A stretch of 64,000 nucleotides of DNA from Streptococcus gallolyticus. Lineage in GTDB: Bacteria > Bacillota > Bacilli > Lactobacillales > Streptococcaceae. A model generated the notes under the pieces. It worked only from the letters and a program-made list of their open reading frames with translations. It had not been told where the DNA came from and did not search any database. Position 1 is the stretch's first letter. Each line of letters opens with the position of its first letter. Shown one piece after another: positions 11,601 to 20,330 of the stretch. Made by a program: the position numbers and the translations under genes. Location of the stretch: NCBI GenBank assembly GCA_019794795.1, contig JAIMFC010000005.1, positions 1 to 64,000 on the forward strand, given 5' to 3'.

Positions 11601-12235
11601 CAGCTGCTATTCAGTTGCCTAGCCTACGTACGCCTAGCCAAATTAAAAAATTCTACGAGCCAGTTCTGTCGGATGAAGGCATGGAAGTCATGGAGAAGCA
11701 TGTTTCGGTACCGAAGTTTGACTTACCAGATTTTTCAAAAAATCCTAAAGTGACAGGAGCGCAGATTGGTTCAGCTGTCCATGAGCTCATGCAACGTCTA
11801 CCTTTACAGTCTCCGATGACTATGGATACTTTGCGAAACACCTTGGCGCAAGTGCAGGCAGAAGATCTTGTCAAGGAAAAGATTGACCTAGAAAAAGTAG
11901 CGGCTTTCTTTGATAGCCCACTCGGTCAGGAAATCTTGTCCAATCAAGACCGTGTTCGCCGTGAAGCGACTTTCTCTCTTCTCAAGAAAGAAGACCTTTC
12001 CCAAGAATCCTATGTTCTTCGTGGGATTATTGACGGATTTATCCACTATGATGACCACCTTGTCCTGTTTGACTACAAGACGGACCACTATGACAGTCCT
12101 GAGCAAATCCGCAACCGCTATGCTGGACAGATGCAGCTCTACGCAGAAGCCCTAGCGCAATCTTATCGCATAGATAAGATTGATAAGTATCTGATTTTGT
12201 TGGGGGGAGACGCGATTGACATTATAAAAATATAG
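8645..12235 (+). CDS. rexA: ATP-dependent helicase/nuclease subunit A (RexA, AddA type)
   Basis: RexA is the UvrD-like helicase and nuclease of the RexAB end-processing complex. At 1196 aa it is full length. Motif Q/I is [10 protein letters not shown] with [16 protein letters not shown] (residues about 30-65). Walker B is [10 protein letters not shown], then [22 protein letters not shown], and [12 protein letters not shown] (motif V). Motif VI is [17 protein letters not shown]. The C-terminal nuclease has [18 protein letters not shown] and [10 protein letters not shown]. Together with the nuclease of RexB this gives two nuclease sites, as in AddAB. It is the last gene of the rexBA operon. Confidence 0.96.
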   Translation: MTFEAFLTAQEIANLQEAEAASDKEQKRTPEQIEAIYTNGNNVLVSASAGSGKTFVMVERILDKIKRGVALNQLFISTFTVKAAGELKERIEKKLNAALAQTRDEELRQHLSAQLLDLEIADIGTMDAFTQKLLTTYGYTIGVAPNFRILQDKNEQDLLKNEVYADLFEDYMVGADRDVFQTLVENFSGNSKDSKAFRSVVYQVHAFSQSTSNPKAWLQNKLLYGHEHFTSLDSLPESVLRGLLDAMTQAANDLQDLTDSPDYKQVTAKGTPTATYSKHQAMFTGLRDLQAEFLADKNFSKLMTDLSALLPSGAEITVAKVKYPVFKQVKTRLADLQHLETILEYQDLALPLLKVLQQFVLDFTDQYLQRKMQEAAFEFSDVSHFAIQILEENEEIRQFYQERYQEVMVDEYQDNNHSQERMLDLLSNGHNRFMVGDIKQSIYRFRQADPQIFQSKFEAYQENPSAGKLILLKENFRSQSEVLDATNAIFTRLMDRQVGQIKYDQTHTLVAGSPGQKIVLPENEMEYLIYDTDVDETAEASDITAGEVELVAKEIIHLVNEKDVAFSDITLLVPSRTRNEAILSTFEKHGIPLVSDGGEANYLKSVEVMVMLDTLRTINNPLNDYALVALLKSPMFHFDEDELARLALQADKGNLYEKILLALEKKGAHSDLVTSELLQKLTDFQTFLESWRRFAKSGSIHDLIWKIFNEKFYYDYVGSLPNGVKRQANLYALGLRANNFEKTGFKSLARFISMIDKLLASENDLADVEVALPQNAVQLMTVHKSKGLEFKYVFLLNMDKNFNAMESKSSVILSRENGIGIKYLADMKDKFDTPLPHVRVSMNTLPYQLNQRELKIANLSEQMRLLYVAMTRAEKKLYLVGKGSQEKLADKYDGKQEEGVLLASTRESMTNFQDWILGISEAFADQHLCFKKTFVTDQDLTEDQIGQLHIKGNISADDLKDNRQSDDISTALAQLEAVEDLNKTYAAAIQLPSLRTPSQIKKFYEPVLSDEGMEVMEKHVSVPKFDLPDFSKNPKVTGAQIGSAVHELMQRLPLQSPMTMDTLRNTLAQVQAEDLVKEKIDLEKVAAFFDSPLGQEILSNQDRVRREATFSLLKKEDLSQESYVLRGIIDGFIHYDDHLVLFDYKTDHYDSPEQIRNRYAGQMQLYAEALAQSYRIDKIDKYLILLGGDAIDIIKI

Positions 12236-12240
12236 TCAAC

Positions 12241-12269
12241 TTTACAGATTATTTTCTATCTGCTATACT
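12241..12269 (+). promoter_or_regulatory. Promoter of the 303-aa membrane protein gene
   Basis: TTTACA at 12241-12246 and TATACT at 12264-12269 are separated by 17 bases, with a TG extension (TGCTATACT). Confidence 0.6.
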
Positions 12270-12296
12270 AATTAAAAATAGTTTTTAGGAGAAGAG

Positions 12297-13208
12297 ATGG
12301 CATTTGTATTTAGTGAAGACATTGTAGAAAGTGTAGTAAAAGAGGTTAATGAAGCCAATCCTGGTTTTCAGTTTGATTGGCAGACTTATTTGCTAGTGTC
12401 CCAGCAATCTGGTCGGACTGCTACGGCCTACATATTGGTGGAAAACCCATACTATATTGCACTGATTCAAGTTGGAACATTTGATGTTAAAAAGGTGACA
12501 GATATTCATATCATTGCCAAAAGTCAAATTCAAGGATTTAAGCTGAAACGAGGAGTGATTCAAAATATCCTCAAAATTCGGATGAAAAATGGAGCTTTTT
12601 ACAAGCTTCGTTTCCGTGATAAAGCTGGGAAAAAGTTGCCCCTACATGCTCAAAATGCAATGCAATACAAAATGGATTGGCCTAAGTATTTCGCTGACCG
12701 TTTTGATATGAAAGATTATCATACCTCCGTTTTTTCAGAGATTGGAACATGGCTACTGATTATTTTGATGTTTATCATTTCAATAATTATAATGGCTATT
12801 ACAGACTCTAAGTTGATTGGCATAGCTGTTTTGGTGGGACTTCTTGCAGGAACTGATTGGATTAGTAACAAACTAAAAAGTAGGAAAATTATGAACGCTG
12901 ATGCAGCATTCTTCAAAGAAGCTGAAGCTATCGAACAAAATGCACCAAATGTTTCCTTTGAAGAAACCTACCAAGCCATGAAACATTGTCAACCGCAACC
13001 TACGACAATGGAAGGTCAGACAGCCTACTATAGTCGCTTAGTCCAAATGGCACATTATCTGGGTTACGATGATGAAGCCCACCGTTACACGGAAATGATT
13101 CCCAGAGATTATTCCAAAGGAGCTGAGCAAGAGTACCTCGCTTGTGTCAATTACCTAGCTACTCCGATTGAAGAAGAAGTATCTGACAGTGAGAACAGTC
13201 TAAACTAG
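12297..13208 (+). CDS. Unassigned membrane protein with two central transmembrane helices
   Basis: The start ATG follows TTAGGAGAAG. Residues 1-140 look like a soluble cytoplasmic domain rich in beta strands, with TAYILVENPYYIALIQVGTFDVKKV and an ILKIRMKNGAFYKLRF strand pair. A PH-like or GRAM-like fold is a guess. Two adjacent hydrophobic helices lie at about 145-165 (WLLIILMFIISIIIMAI) and 169-187. A charged C-terminal domain of about 110 residues follows, with tyrosine-rich helices (ETYQAMKHCQ, YYSRLVQMAHYLGYDDEAHRY) that recall TPR helices, and ends in an acidic tail. The gene has its own promoter and terminator. No family was recognised. Confidence 0.8.
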   Translation: MAFVFSEDIVESVVKEVNEANPGFQFDWQTYLLVSQQSGRTATAYILVENPYYIALIQVGTFDVKKVTDIHIIAKSQIQGFKLKRGVIQNILKIRMKNGAFYKLRFRDKAGKKLPLHAQNAMQYKMDWPKYFADRFDMKDYHTSVFSEIGTWLLIILMFIISIIIMAITDSKLIGIAVLVGLLAGTDWISNKLKSRKIMNADAAFFKEAEAIEQNAPNVSFEETYQAMKHCQPQPTTMEGQTAYYSRLVQMAHYLGYDDEAHRYTEMIPRDYSKGAEQEYLACVNYLATPIEEEVSDSENSLN

Positions 13209-13210
13209 AT

Positions 13211-13239
13211 AAAAAGCCGAGCAAAAATTCGGCTTTTTT
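13211..13239 (+). terminator. Rho-independent terminator before lepA
   Basis: AAAAGCCGA and TCGGCTTTT form a 9-bp stem around GCAAAAAT, followed by T residues. It ends the 303-aa gene. Confidence 0.85.
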
Positions 13240-13247
13240 GGTATAAT
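13239..13247 (+). promoter_or_regulatory. Extended -10 promoter of lepA
   Basis: TGGTATAAT directly abuts the preceding terminator. Transcription would start near 13254, which excludes the in-frame ATG at 13246 as a start codon. Confidence 0.6.
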
Positions 13248-13275
13248 GAATAGCAACACCCTAAAAGGAATGACT

Positions 13276-15108
13276 ATGAACTTAGAAGAATTGAAAAAAC
13301 GTCAGGAGAAGATTCGTAACTTCTCGATTATTGCTCATATTGACCATGGGAAATCAACCTTGGCTGACCGGATTTTGGAGAAAACAGAGACCGTTTCTAG
13401 CCGTGAAATGCAGGCCCAGTTGCTGGATAGTATGGATTTGGAGCGCGAGCGTGGGATTACCATTAAGCTCAATGCTGTTCAGCTCAACTATAAGGCAAAT
13501 GATGGCGAAACCTATATTTTCCACCTGATTGACACCCCAGGACACGTCGATTTTACTTATGAAGTGTCGCGCTCACTAGCTGCCTGTGAAGGAGCTATTC
13601 TTGTCGTTGACGCGGCGCAAGGGATTGAGGCACAGACCTTAGCAAATGTTTACTTGGCCTTGGACAATGACCTAGAAATCCTGCCAATCATCAACAAAAT
13701 TGACCTTCCTGCTGCAGACCCAGAACGTGTCCGCCATGAAATTGAAGATGTGATTGGTCTGGATGCTTCAGAAGCTGTTTTGACTTCTGCTAAAGCTGGT
13801 ATCGGTATTGAGGAAATTTTGGAACAGATTGTAGAGAAAGTTCCTGCACCGACTGGTGATGTAGAAGCACCACTTCAAGCCTTGATTTTCGACTCTGTAT
13901 ACGATGCCTATCGTGGTGTTATCTTGCAAGTCCGTATTGTCAATGGAGTGGTGAAACCGGGTGACAAGATTCAGATGATGTCCAATGGGAAGACATTTGA
14001 TGTCACCGAAGTTGGGATTTTCACACCAAAAGCAGTAGGACGTGACTACCTTGCGATAGGTGATGTTGGTTATATCGCGGCCTCTATCAAGACGGTTGCC
14101 GATACTCGTGTCGGGGATACAGTCACCTTGGCAAACAATCCTGCAACAGAAGCACTAGCTGGCTACAAGCAGATGAACCCAATGGTCTTTGCTGGGATTT
14201 ACCCAATCGAGTCAAACAAATATAATGACCTTCGCGAAGCTCTTGAAAAATTGCAGCTAAATGATGCCAGTCTTCAATTTGAGCCCGAAACCTCACAAGC
14301 TCTTGGTTTTGGTTTCCGTTGTGGCTTCTTGGGATTGCTTCACATGGACGTTATTCAGGAGCGTTTGGAACGTGAGTTTAACATTGACCTCATCATGACG
14401 GCACCGTCTGTAGTCTACCATGTCAACACAACAGATGGCGACATGATTGAAGTGGCTAACCCGTCTGAATTCCCAGACCCAACGCGTGTAGAGACCATCG
14501 AAGAGCCATATGTCAAGGCGCAAATCATGGTTCCACAAGAGTATGTTGGAGCAGTGATGGATTTGGCACAACGCAAGCGCGGAGACTTTGTAACCATGGA
14601 CTATATTGATGACAATCGTGTCAATGTGATTTACCAGATTCCACTGGCGGAGATTGTTTTTGACTTCTTTGACAAGCTCAAATCATCAACGCGTGGTTAC
14701 GCAAGTTTTGACTACGAGATTTCAGAATACCGCAAATCTAAGTTGGTCAAAATGGATATTCTTCTTAACGGTGACAAAGTGGATGCGCTCAGCTTTATTG
14801 TTCACAAAGAATTTGCCTACGAACGTGGTAAACTCATCGTTGATAAACTCAAGAAAATCATCCCACGTCAACAATTTGAAGTACCCATCCAAGCAGCTAT
14901 CGGTCAAAAAATCGTGGCTCGTTCAGACATCAAGGCCCTTCGTAAAAACGTTCTGGCCAAATGTTATGGTGGTGATGTTTCTCGTAAACGTAAACTCCTT
15001 GAAAAACAAAAAGCCGGTAAGAAACGGATGAAAGCCATCGGTTCCGTTGAAGTGCCACAAGAAGCCTTCTTATCAGTCCTTTCAATGGACGATGATGAAA
15101 AGAAATAG
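13276..15108 (+). CDS. lepA: Elongation factor 4 (LepA), ribosome back-translocating GTPase
   Basis: LepA is a ribosome-bound GTPase acting on stalled or mistranslocated ribosomes. The G1 motif is [10 protein letters not shown] (residues about 20-29), G2 lies in RERGITIK, G3 is DTPGHVDF and G4 is NKIDLP. Domains II, III and V follow, and the LepA-specific C-terminal domain carries [31 protein letters not shown] or near-identical sequence. The ATG at 13276 was chosen because AAAAGGA lies 7 bases upstream and gives 610 aa, the normal size. The ATG at 13270 overlaps that site, and the one at 13246 lies inside the promoter. The gene appears monocistronic. Confidence 0.96.
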   Translation: MNLEELKKRQEKIRNFSIIAHIDHGKSTLADRILEKTETVSSREMQAQLLDSMDLERERGITIKLNAVQLNYKANDGETYIFHLIDTPGHVDFTYEVSRSLAACEGAILVVDAAQGIEAQTLANVYLALDNDLEILPIINKIDLPAADPERVRHEIEDVIGLDASEAVLTSAKAGIGIEEILEQIVEKVPAPTGDVEAPLQALIFDSVYDAYRGVILQVRIVNGVVKPGDKIQMMSNGKTFDVTEVGIFTPKAVGRDYLAIGDVGYIAASIKTVADTRVGDTVTLANNPATEALAGYKQMNPMVFAGIYPIESNKYNDLREALEKLQLNDASLQFEPETSQALGFGFRCGFLGLLHMDVIQERLEREFNIDLIMTAPSVVYHVNTTDGDMIEVANPSEFPDPTRVETIEEPYVKAQIMVPQEYVGAVMDLAQRKRGDFVTMDYIDDNRVNVIYQIPLAEIVFDFFDKLKSSTRGYASFDYEISEYRKSKLVKMDILLNGDKVDALSFIVHKEFAYERGKLIVDKLKKIIPRQQFEVPIQAAIGQKIVARSDIKALRKNVLAKCYGGDVSRKRKLLEKQKAGKKRMKAIGSVEVPQEAFLSVLSMDDDEKK

Positions 15109-15114
15109 AAAGAT

Positions 15115-15144
15115 AACCTAAGTTCAACTGGACTTAGGTTTTTC
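15115..15144 (+). terminator. Terminator of lepA
   Basis: AACCTAAGT and ACTTAGGTT form a 9-bp stem followed by TTTTTC. Confidence 0.85.
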
Positions 15145-15165
15145 TTAATAGCGATGACATTGTAG

Positions 15166-15215
15166 AAAAAAAGAGTAAGAACTCCGTCTTATTTGTAGTT
15201 CTTACTCTTTTTTTT
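15166..15215. terminator. Bidirectional terminator between lepA and the RofA/Mga-like regulator
   Basis: AAAGAGTAAGAACT pairs with AGTTCTTACTCTTT, with A- and T-runs on both sides. It can act for both converging transcripts. The regulator stop codon lies inside the stem. Confidence 0.85.
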
Positions 15216-16730
15216 GTGTAATTTGTGATAAAGCTCATCCAAATAATCTTCGTATTGCTGTTCACGAATAGCGAGAATATTTTCATAAATAGTCTTATAG
15301 TGAGTATCGTTGAAATTGATAGAAATGGTGATATACTGATACTGTTCTTCTCCGTAAATCTCTTTAAGAAAGGGAATGTATTGCTGTTCTGCTAATAAAA
15401 CCGCCTTTTCTGTGTGATTTTCAGGGATAAATTTTTCGGAAAGCAGATTGACAGTTTGGATTTTGGTGGTATAGGTTGTAAAATTGCGCCGAATAAAGGA
15501 GGCAATCATGTTGAGATTGGCTTGATTATTGGCCACAATGACAAGGGGAATAGGTTTGAGACGATTTTTAAGAATTTCGCTCAGTTGAATTGTCAATAAG
15601 ACAATGTGGTGCTTGGCAATATGTTTCGTAGATACATAGTGGCTCCCCCAATCCCGTAGGAGTTTCTCTACAATCTGAAACAGGCGTTTTGGATAAGGGG
15701 GGTCAATGTATTCAAAGAGATAATGGTCTGGAATGAGGTCATGGATATCGCAAAGAAAACGTCTCATACAGAACAGGACAGACAGTTGAAAATCAAAACT
15801 ATCTGTGACTTCTTTTCCAAAAATTGCTTCAAATTTAGGAAGAAGATAGTTGAGGCGGGTATAGGCGAAAAATGGCGCAAAAAATTCAGAACTAACTTCG
15901 AGTCGCCATCTATCCTTGAAAAGAGGATTGTCTGTGATACCGTAAGCTAAAAAAAGATAGTCGATATCACCGTCTGTTAGTTCATTTTCAAATTTATCTG
16001 CTAAATTTTGTTTCAATGTTTGACGTAGAGGGGAATATACAGGATGAAATTTCAAAATTTCAAATTCTTCTGAGTAAGGAACGGAAACAGAATAACCCTG
16101 TCGTTTCCAAGAGAGAAAAATGAGATAGGAGAAAAAATATTGTTCTTCAGGAATCAGCGATGTAGCAACATCGGGAAGATAAGTGTTGGTAGCCTGAATG
16201 AGGTCAAAAATCATTCGATGCTCACTTTCAGTGAACTCGTACAAGGAAAATCCGAAGCGATAGTAGAGAGTTGCCAAAAGAAAACGCATGCGATATTCTG
16301 GGCCGACAATGGTATTTTTATCACAATCCAACCCAACTTTTTTCAAATAACTGATGCATTTATTTTTTAAGCGGTAGGCAGTTGCAAGTGATATAAAATA
16401 TTTGTCTGCAAAATCATGTAAGTGAAGTTCGTCTTCCTGAATCAAAAAGAAGAGGAATTGCAAAAAAGTTGAATTTTGGAAAATTTGATGGAAAAAATGG
16501 GACTTCCGCGCTGGCTGGATAAGGGTTAGTGTAAGTTTATTGTTATTGCAGACGATAGTTAGTGAGTCATGAAAGATCGACTGAAGTTGTGGAAGTAGGG
16601 CAAAAAAGTCCTTTTCACTGATATGAGCGATTTCTAATAGTGACTTGAGATCAATTTCTCTAAAGTCTAATAGGAGGTTTATTAAGGTAACCTGCTGGAT
16701 TATTTTCTTTTCAATGTAATTCTCAATCAT
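15189..16730 (-). CDS. RofA/Mga-like transcriptional regulator
   Basis: This 513-aa protein has the size and layout of streptococcal stand-alone virulence regulators of the RofA-like/Mga group. These carry two N-terminal helix-turn-helix domains followed by PTS-regulation-like domains. The first HTH region lies near residues 10-60 (VTLINLLLDFREIDLKSLLEIAHISEKDF). The second lies near 95-140 (DELHLHDFADKYFISLATAYRLKNKCISYLKKVGL). The rest is helical, with an EIIB-like tail (PIPLVIVANNQANLNMIASFIRR). It diverges from the LPXTG surface protein gene with 245 bases between them and is the obvious candidate to control it. RofA versus Mga subgroup is not settled. Confidence 0.85.
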   Translation of the reverse strand: MIENYIEKKIIQQVTLINLLLDFREIDLKSLLEIAHISEKDFFALLPQLQSIFHDSLTIVCNNNKLTLTLIQPARKSHFFHQIFQNSTFLQFLFFLIQEDELHLHDFADKYFISLATAYRLKNKCISYLKKVGLDCDKNTIVGPEYRMRFLLATLYYRFGFSLYEFTESEHRMIFDLIQATNTYLPDVATSLIPEEQYFFSYLIFLSWKRQGYSVSVPYSEEFEILKFHPVYSPLRQTLKQNLADKFENELTDGDIDYLFLAYGITDNPLFKDRWRLEVSSEFFAPFFAYTRLNYLLPKFEAIFGKEVTDSFDFQLSVLFCMRRFLCDIHDLIPDHYLFEYIDPPYPKRLFQIVEKLLRDWGSHYVSTKHIAKHHIVLLTIQLSEILKNRLKPIPLVIVANNQANLNMIASFIRRNFTTYTTKIQTVNLLSEKFIPENHTEKAVLLAEQQYIPFLKEIYGEEQYQYITISINFNDTHYKTIYENILAIREQQYEDYLDELYHKLHKKKSKNYK

Positions 16731-16759
16731 ATATCATTTCCTGTTTTGGGATTGAAATT

Positions 16760-16788
16760 ATTATATCGAAATATCTAATTCCGAGCAA
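16760..16788 (-). promoter_or_regulatory. Promoter of the RofA/Mga-like regulator
   Basis: On the minus strand TTGCTC (16783-16788) and TATAAT (16760-16765) are separated by 17 bases. The -10 is 30 bases from the start codon. Confidence 0.55.
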
Positions 16789-16867
16789 ATTTGTAGGAAG
16801 CCACACATGTCGTTTAAAGCCATTATTTAGTAGTTTTCTCAAAAGGTATCCTAAAATAAAAAGAAAG

Positions 16868-16901
16868 TTGAAAAAAATAGGTTACCCCATTCCTATATAA
16901 T
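16868..16901 (+). promoter_or_regulatory. Surface-protein promoter with poor -35, probably activator dependent
   Basis: TATAAT at 16896-16901 has no matching -35 at the normal distance. The nearest TTGAAA (16868-16873) is 22 bases away. The 130 bases upstream are AT-rich and separate this gene from the divergent regulator. This layout suits activation by a RofA/Mga-type protein bound upstream, which is inference. Confidence 0.4.
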
Positions 16902-16975
16902 AAAAGTGAAACTCTACTGTTATTATTGTGGAGACTGTCTATTAACATATGACTAAAAAATTATAAGGAGAAGAT

Positions 16976-19447
16976 ATGTTTAAAGAACATTCAAATCGAG
17001 AAAAGCAACGCTTTGGCTTTAGAAAATATAAAGTTGGTGTTGCCTCAGTCCTGCTGGCAGTAGCATTTTCAGGAGCAGTTCTACCATCATTTGTCGCACC
17101 AATGGCAACGATTGTGTATGCGGGTACTCGTATCCCAGGTTCTAAAGCGGAACTCAATGATGCTGCGGCTAAAAGTGTTGATTTAGCGAATATTGCTAAT
17201 TTTGATTTTACTTCATTGCTTATTGTAGATCCTGGGTATCATGCTAAACTAAATTATGTAAAAGTTGGTACAACATATGGAACTCTAGAAAAAAATTTTT
17301 CTGAAATTACTGATGCTAAGGCTACAGGTACAGCGACGGTGAACTTTGTAATTATTGATGATAATACTGGACAGCCGTATACAAAGCAAGATGGACAAGT
17401 TGACTTTGTCTCACCTTCAATTCTTGTTACCAATACTCCTCCAGCAATCCCAGATAAAGATAAATACCAACCAACTACTGAAGGGATTACAGTTCCGAAG
17501 CGTAGTGTCATTACGGTTGAGGATATTAAGGGCAAAGTCACTATTCCAGAAGGAAGTGGCGGTATCATCAAGACAGTTGGTGAAATTCCAAGCACTTCGA
17601 CAGATGGTGTGAAAACTCCAGTTACTGTTACTGTCGAATACCCAGATGGAACAAGTGACGAAGTGACAGTTCCTGTTACCGTAACTCCAGCAGACGACCC
17701 AGCGACGGACTCTATCACAGTACCTCAAGATGAGCCAATTACAGAAGATTTGGTTAAGAGCAAGGTTACTATTCCAGATGGTACAGGTGGTACGATTAAA
17801 TCTGTTGGTGAAATTCCAAGCACGACGACTGCCGGTGTGAAACCACCTGTAACAGTTGTTGTTGAGTATCCAAACGGAGATACAGTTGAAGTGACTGTAC
17901 CCGTGACAGTTACTCCTAAAGTTCCAAGTACGACACCGATTGAAGTTCCACAACACTCTATCGTTACAGAAGATGTGGTGAAAGGAAAGGTTGTCATCCC
18001 AGAAGGCAGCGGTGGAAAAATTACAAATGTTGGTACTATTCCAACGACAAATACTGCGGGCGAAAAACCAGCTGTTCCAGTAACAGTGACCTACGATGAC
18101 GGAACATCAATTGTTGTCGACATCCCAGTAACTGTGACTCCTGTAACTCCAACAGCTGGTGAGATCACCGTTCCACAGCACACTCCTATCACGGAAGATG
18201 ATGTGAAGAACAAGGTAACAATTCCAGAAGGAAGTGGCGGAGTTATCACGAAAGTGACTAACATTCCAACTACTACTGAAGCAGGTAAGAAACCAGAAGC
18301 TGAAGTCACAGTGACTTATCCAAATGGTGACACAGAAATTGTTAAGGTTCCAATCACTGTAACCCCTGTAACTCCAACAACAGAAGGTATTACAGTTCCA
18401 CAAGGTACTCCAATCACTGAGAAAGACGTGACGGATAAGGTTACAGTTCCAGCTGGTGGTAAGATTACAACAGTTGGTAATATTCCAAGTACCGATACAG
18501 CCGGCGAAAAACCAGCTGTTGAAGTGACGATTGAGTACCCTAATGGCGATACAGAAGTTGTCACAGTTCCAGTTAAGGTAACACCTAAAGCCCCAACTAC
18601 TGAGGGTATCACGGTTCCTAAACACAGTAAGATTACTGAAGATGACATTAAGAATAAGGTAATCATTCCAGAAGGTAGCGGTGGCACTATCAAGACTGTT
18701 GGTGAAATCCCAAGTACGTCAACTGAAGGCGAGAAGACACCAGTTACTGTTGTTGTCGAATATCCAGACGGATCCACTACTGAAGTTAAGGTTCCAGTAA
18801 CCGTAACTCCACTTGACTCACCAACAGCTGGCGATATTACCGTTCCACAGCACACTCCTATCACGGAAGATGATGTGAAGAACAAGGTAACAATTCCAGA
18901 AGGAAGCAACGGAGTTATCACGAAAGTGACTAACATTCCAACTACTACTGAAGCAGGTAAGAAACCAGAAGCTGAAGTCACAGTGACTTATCCAAATGGT
19001 GACACAGAAATTGTTAAGGTTCCAATCACTGTAACCCCTGTAACTCCAACAACAGAAGGTATTACAGTTCCACAAGGCACTCCAATCACTGAGAAAGACG
19101 TGACGGATAAGGTTACAGTTCCAGCTGGTGGTAAGATTACAACAGTTGGTAATATTCCAAGTACCGATACAGCCGGCGAAAAACCAGCTGTTGAAGTGAC
19201 GATTGAGTACCCTAATGGCGATACAGAAGTTGTCACAGTTCCAGTTAAGGTAACACCTAAAGCACCAATGAAATCCAATACTGACAAAGTAACTCCAGAT
19301 GCAGGAACGAAGACTCCAAAAACAGCTGATAAGAAAGTATTGCCTAAGACTGGTGAGAACTCTTCAATGTCAACAGTTTATGGCGTGATTCTAGCGATTC
19401 TTTCGATGTTTGGACTTGCTGTAAGCCGTCGTAAAGAAGAAAAATAA
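16976..19447 (+). CDS. LPXTG cell-wall-anchored surface protein with eight Rib/alpha-like repeats
   Basis: The protein has 823 aa. Residues 1-45 form a YSIRK-type signal (FGFRKYKVGVASVLLAVAFS) with likely cleavage after VYA. A unique N-terminal domain of about 115 residues follows (SKAELNDAAAKSVDLANIANFDF...) and was not recognised. From about residue 160 come eight repeats of 73-77 aa, each starting like TxGITVPxxxxITEDDVKNKV and ending VPVTVTP, as in the Rib/alpha-C family of adhesins. A short linker leads to LPKTGE, a hydrophobic helix and a basic tail (RRKEEK) for sortase A. The Shine-Dalgarno site AAGGAGAAG precedes the ATG. Repeat number is probably variable between strains. The likely role is adhesion to host or matrix, by analogy only. 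Confidence 0.92.
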   Translation: MFKEHSNREKQRFGFRKYKVGVASVLLAVAFSGAVLPSFVAPMATIVYAGTRIPGSKAELNDAAAKSVDLANIANFDFTSLLIVDPGYHAKLNYVKVGTTYGTLEKNFSEITDAKATGTATVNFVIIDDNTGQPYTKQDGQVDFVSPSILVTNTPPAIPDKDKYQPTTEGITVPKRSVITVEDIKGKVTIPEGSGGIIKTVGEIPSTSTDGVKTPVTVTVEYPDGTSDEVTVPVTVTPADDPATDSITVPQDEPITEDLVKSKVTIPDGTGGTIKSVGEIPSTTTAGVKPPVTVVVEYPNGDTVEVTVPVTVTPKVPSTTPIEVPQHSIVTEDVVKGKVVIPEGSGGKITNVGTIPTTNTAGEKPAVPVTVTYDDGTSIVVDIPVTVTPVTPTAGEITVPQHTPITEDDVKNKVTIPEGSGGVITKVTNIPTTTEAGKKPEAEVTVTYPNGDTEIVKVPITVTPVTPTTEGITVPQGTPITEKDVTDKVTVPAGGKITTVGNIPSTDTAGEKPAVEVTIEYPNGDTEVVTVPVKVTPKAPTTEGITVPKHSKITEDDIKNKVIIPEGSGGTIKTVGEIPSTSTEGEKTPVTVVVEYPDGSTTEVKVPVTVTPLDSPTAGDITVPQHTPITEDDVKNKVTIPEGSNGVITKVTNIPTTTEAGKKPEAEVTVTYPNGDTEIVKVPITVTPVTPTTEGITVPQGTPITEKDVTDKVTVPAGGKITTVGNIPSTDTAGEKPAVEVTIEYPNGDTEVVTVPVKVTPKAPMKSNTDKVTPDAGTKTPKTADKKVLPKTGENSSMSTVYGVILAILSMFGLAVSRRKEEK
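18154..18592 (+). repeat. First copy of a near-identical 439-bp block (repeats 4 and 5)
   Basis: This block recurs 672 bases downstream with only a few differences, for example GGTACT against GGCACT and GGC against AAC in the SGG/SNG codons. It spans two protein repeats. Confidence 0.85.
18826..19264 (+). repeat. Second copy of the 439-bp block (repeats 7 and 8)
   Basis: This is the partner of 18154-18592. The two copies make the gene prone to recombination that would delete or add a 672-base, 224-codon, three-repeat segment in frame. Confidence 0.85.
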
Positions 19448-19473
19448 TTAGATTTATTCTTTCTCGATATAAC

Positions 19474-19505
19474 AAACAGACACTGGGTTTCTAGTGTCTG
19501 TTTTT
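19474..19505 (+). terminator. Terminator of the surface-protein gene
   Basis: AAACAGACACT and AGTGTCTGTTT form an 11-bp stem around GGGTTTCT, followed by TT. It ends just before the promoter of the next gene. Confidence 0.85.
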
Positions 19506-19509
19506 CCTA

Positions 19510-19518
19510 TGTTATAAT
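19510..19518 (+). promoter_or_regulatory. Extended -10 promoter 6 bases before a start codon
   Basis: TGTTATAAT at 19510-19518 ends 6 bases before the ATG at 19525, with no Shine-Dalgarno sequence between. Transcription would begin at or next to the ATG, giving a leaderless mRNA. Confidence 0.6.
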
Positions 19519-19524
19519 ATAGAC

Positions 19525-20277
19525 ATGAAAGCATACATTATAACCACTTCCTTCAATCCTGACAAAAAGCAGGTCACATTTGCGCAGCATTTAGCCGACC
19601 AGTATGGCTTTACATATAGAGAACGGCGCAAAGACTCAGTCGAAAAACTGATAGCAGATGGAGAGGGAGCACTTGTCGTTTATAGGGAAAAGCTGATTTT
19701 TGTAGCTCACAATGGCCGAGAGTTAATCTTTCATCCTGATACAGCCACGCTTCGGATAAAGGCTCCGCACGATCCTTTTATGGATTTGTTAGGAAATGCT
19801 CCGAAGATAGTTTTGGATTGCACCATGGGTTTGGCTTCAGATAGTTTGGTGATGGCTAGTGCAGGTCACCGTGTGACAGCCCTTGAGTCCCAACTTATTC
19901 CCTATTTAGTGGTTTCTCGTGGTCTAGTGACTTATTGTAGTGGAAAAGAGAAGCTTGACAAGGCCATGCGGTCTGTTCAGCCTATTCATGCGGATTATGT
20001 TGATTTCCTCAAGAGTCAGCCAGAAAATTCTTTTGATGTTATCTATTTTGATCCCATGTTCTCAGAAAATATCCAAGAATCAGAAAATCTAGCTGGTCTG
20101 GAACAGCTGGCCAATCCAGCACGATTGACAACTGAAATAGTAGAAGAAGCCAAGCGGGTGGCACGTGAGAAAATCATCCTGAAAGCTCATTTTAGAGATT
20201 CTGTTTTTGAGGAATTGGGCTTTGAAAGACTGGTAAGACCAAATCAGAAATTTCACTATGGGCAAATAATTTTATGA
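19525..20277 (+). CDS. RsmJ-like class I SAM-dependent methyltransferase
   Basis: At 250 aa, this protein resembles RsmJ (YhiQ), which methylates a guanine in 16S rRNA. The SAM-binding motif I is DCTMGLASDSLVMASAGHRVTALES (residues about 97-121). The catalytic-type motif is DVIYFDPMF (about 172-180). Both align with the RsmJ patterns DATAGLGxD and VYLDPMFP. The N-terminal 60 residues form a separate small domain (TSFNPDKKQVTFAQHLADQYGF). No Shine-Dalgarno sequence precedes the ATG, and the promoter -10 is only 6 bases upstream. Whether the Firmicute protein has the same rRNA target as E. coli RsmJ is not known from sequence. Confidence 0.8.
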   Translation: MKAYIITTSFNPDKKQVTFAQHLADQYGFTYRERRKDSVEKLIADGEGALVVYREKLIFVAHNGRELIFHPDTATLRIKAPHDPFMDLLGNAPKIVLDCTMGLASDSLVMASAGHRVTALESQLIPYLVVSRGLVTYCSGKEKLDKAMRSVQPIHADYVDFLKSQPENSFDVIYFDPMFSENIQESENLAGLEQLANPARLTTEIVEEAKRVAREKIILKAHFRDSVFEELGFERLVRPNQKFHYGQIIL

Positions 20278-20278
20278 T

Positions 20279-20300
20279 CTGTCAAGTTTTTTTCTTGACA
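20279..20300 (+). terminator. Terminator-like hairpin overlapping the rpsP -35 box
   Basis: CTGTCAAG and CTTGACAG form an 8-bp stem around a T-rich loop. The right arm contains TTGACA, the -35 box of rpsP. Confidence 0.5.
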
Positions 20301-20322
20301 GCATGAAACTTTATGTTATAAT
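20295..20322 (+). promoter_or_regulatory. Strong promoter of rpsP-khpA
   Basis: TTGACA (20295-20300), a 16-base spacer and TATAAT (20317-20322) with a TG extension make a near-consensus promoter, as expected for a ribosomal protein gene. Confidence 0.8.
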
Positions 20323-20330
20323 AATTAGGG

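Larger units (their letters stand above)
17464..19264 (+). repeat. Tandem array of eight 73-77 codon repeats in the surface protein
   Basis: Eight units begin near 17470, 17704, 17932, 18151, 18376, 18595, 18823 and 19048. Units 5 and 8 are shorter because they read VPAGGK instead of IPEGSGGx. The units differ in sequence except for the 4-5 and 7-8 pairs, which are nearly identical. Confidence 0.85.

Noticed and set aside
13246-13275. ATG at 13246 as the lepA start
   Set aside because: It lies within the -10 box of the lepA promoter and has no binding site. The ATG at 13276 has AAAAGGA at the right distance.
17464-19264. Regularly spaced repeats that could be taken for a CRISPR-like array
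   Set aside because: The units are 219-231 bases, in frame, and encode protein repeats. There are no short identical repeats with unique spacers.
17254-19287. Long minus-strand open frames of up to 221 codons opposite the surface-protein repeats
   Set aside because: They mirror the codon pattern of the repeated Rib-like units on the other strand, have no ribosome binding sites and encode low-complexity sequence.
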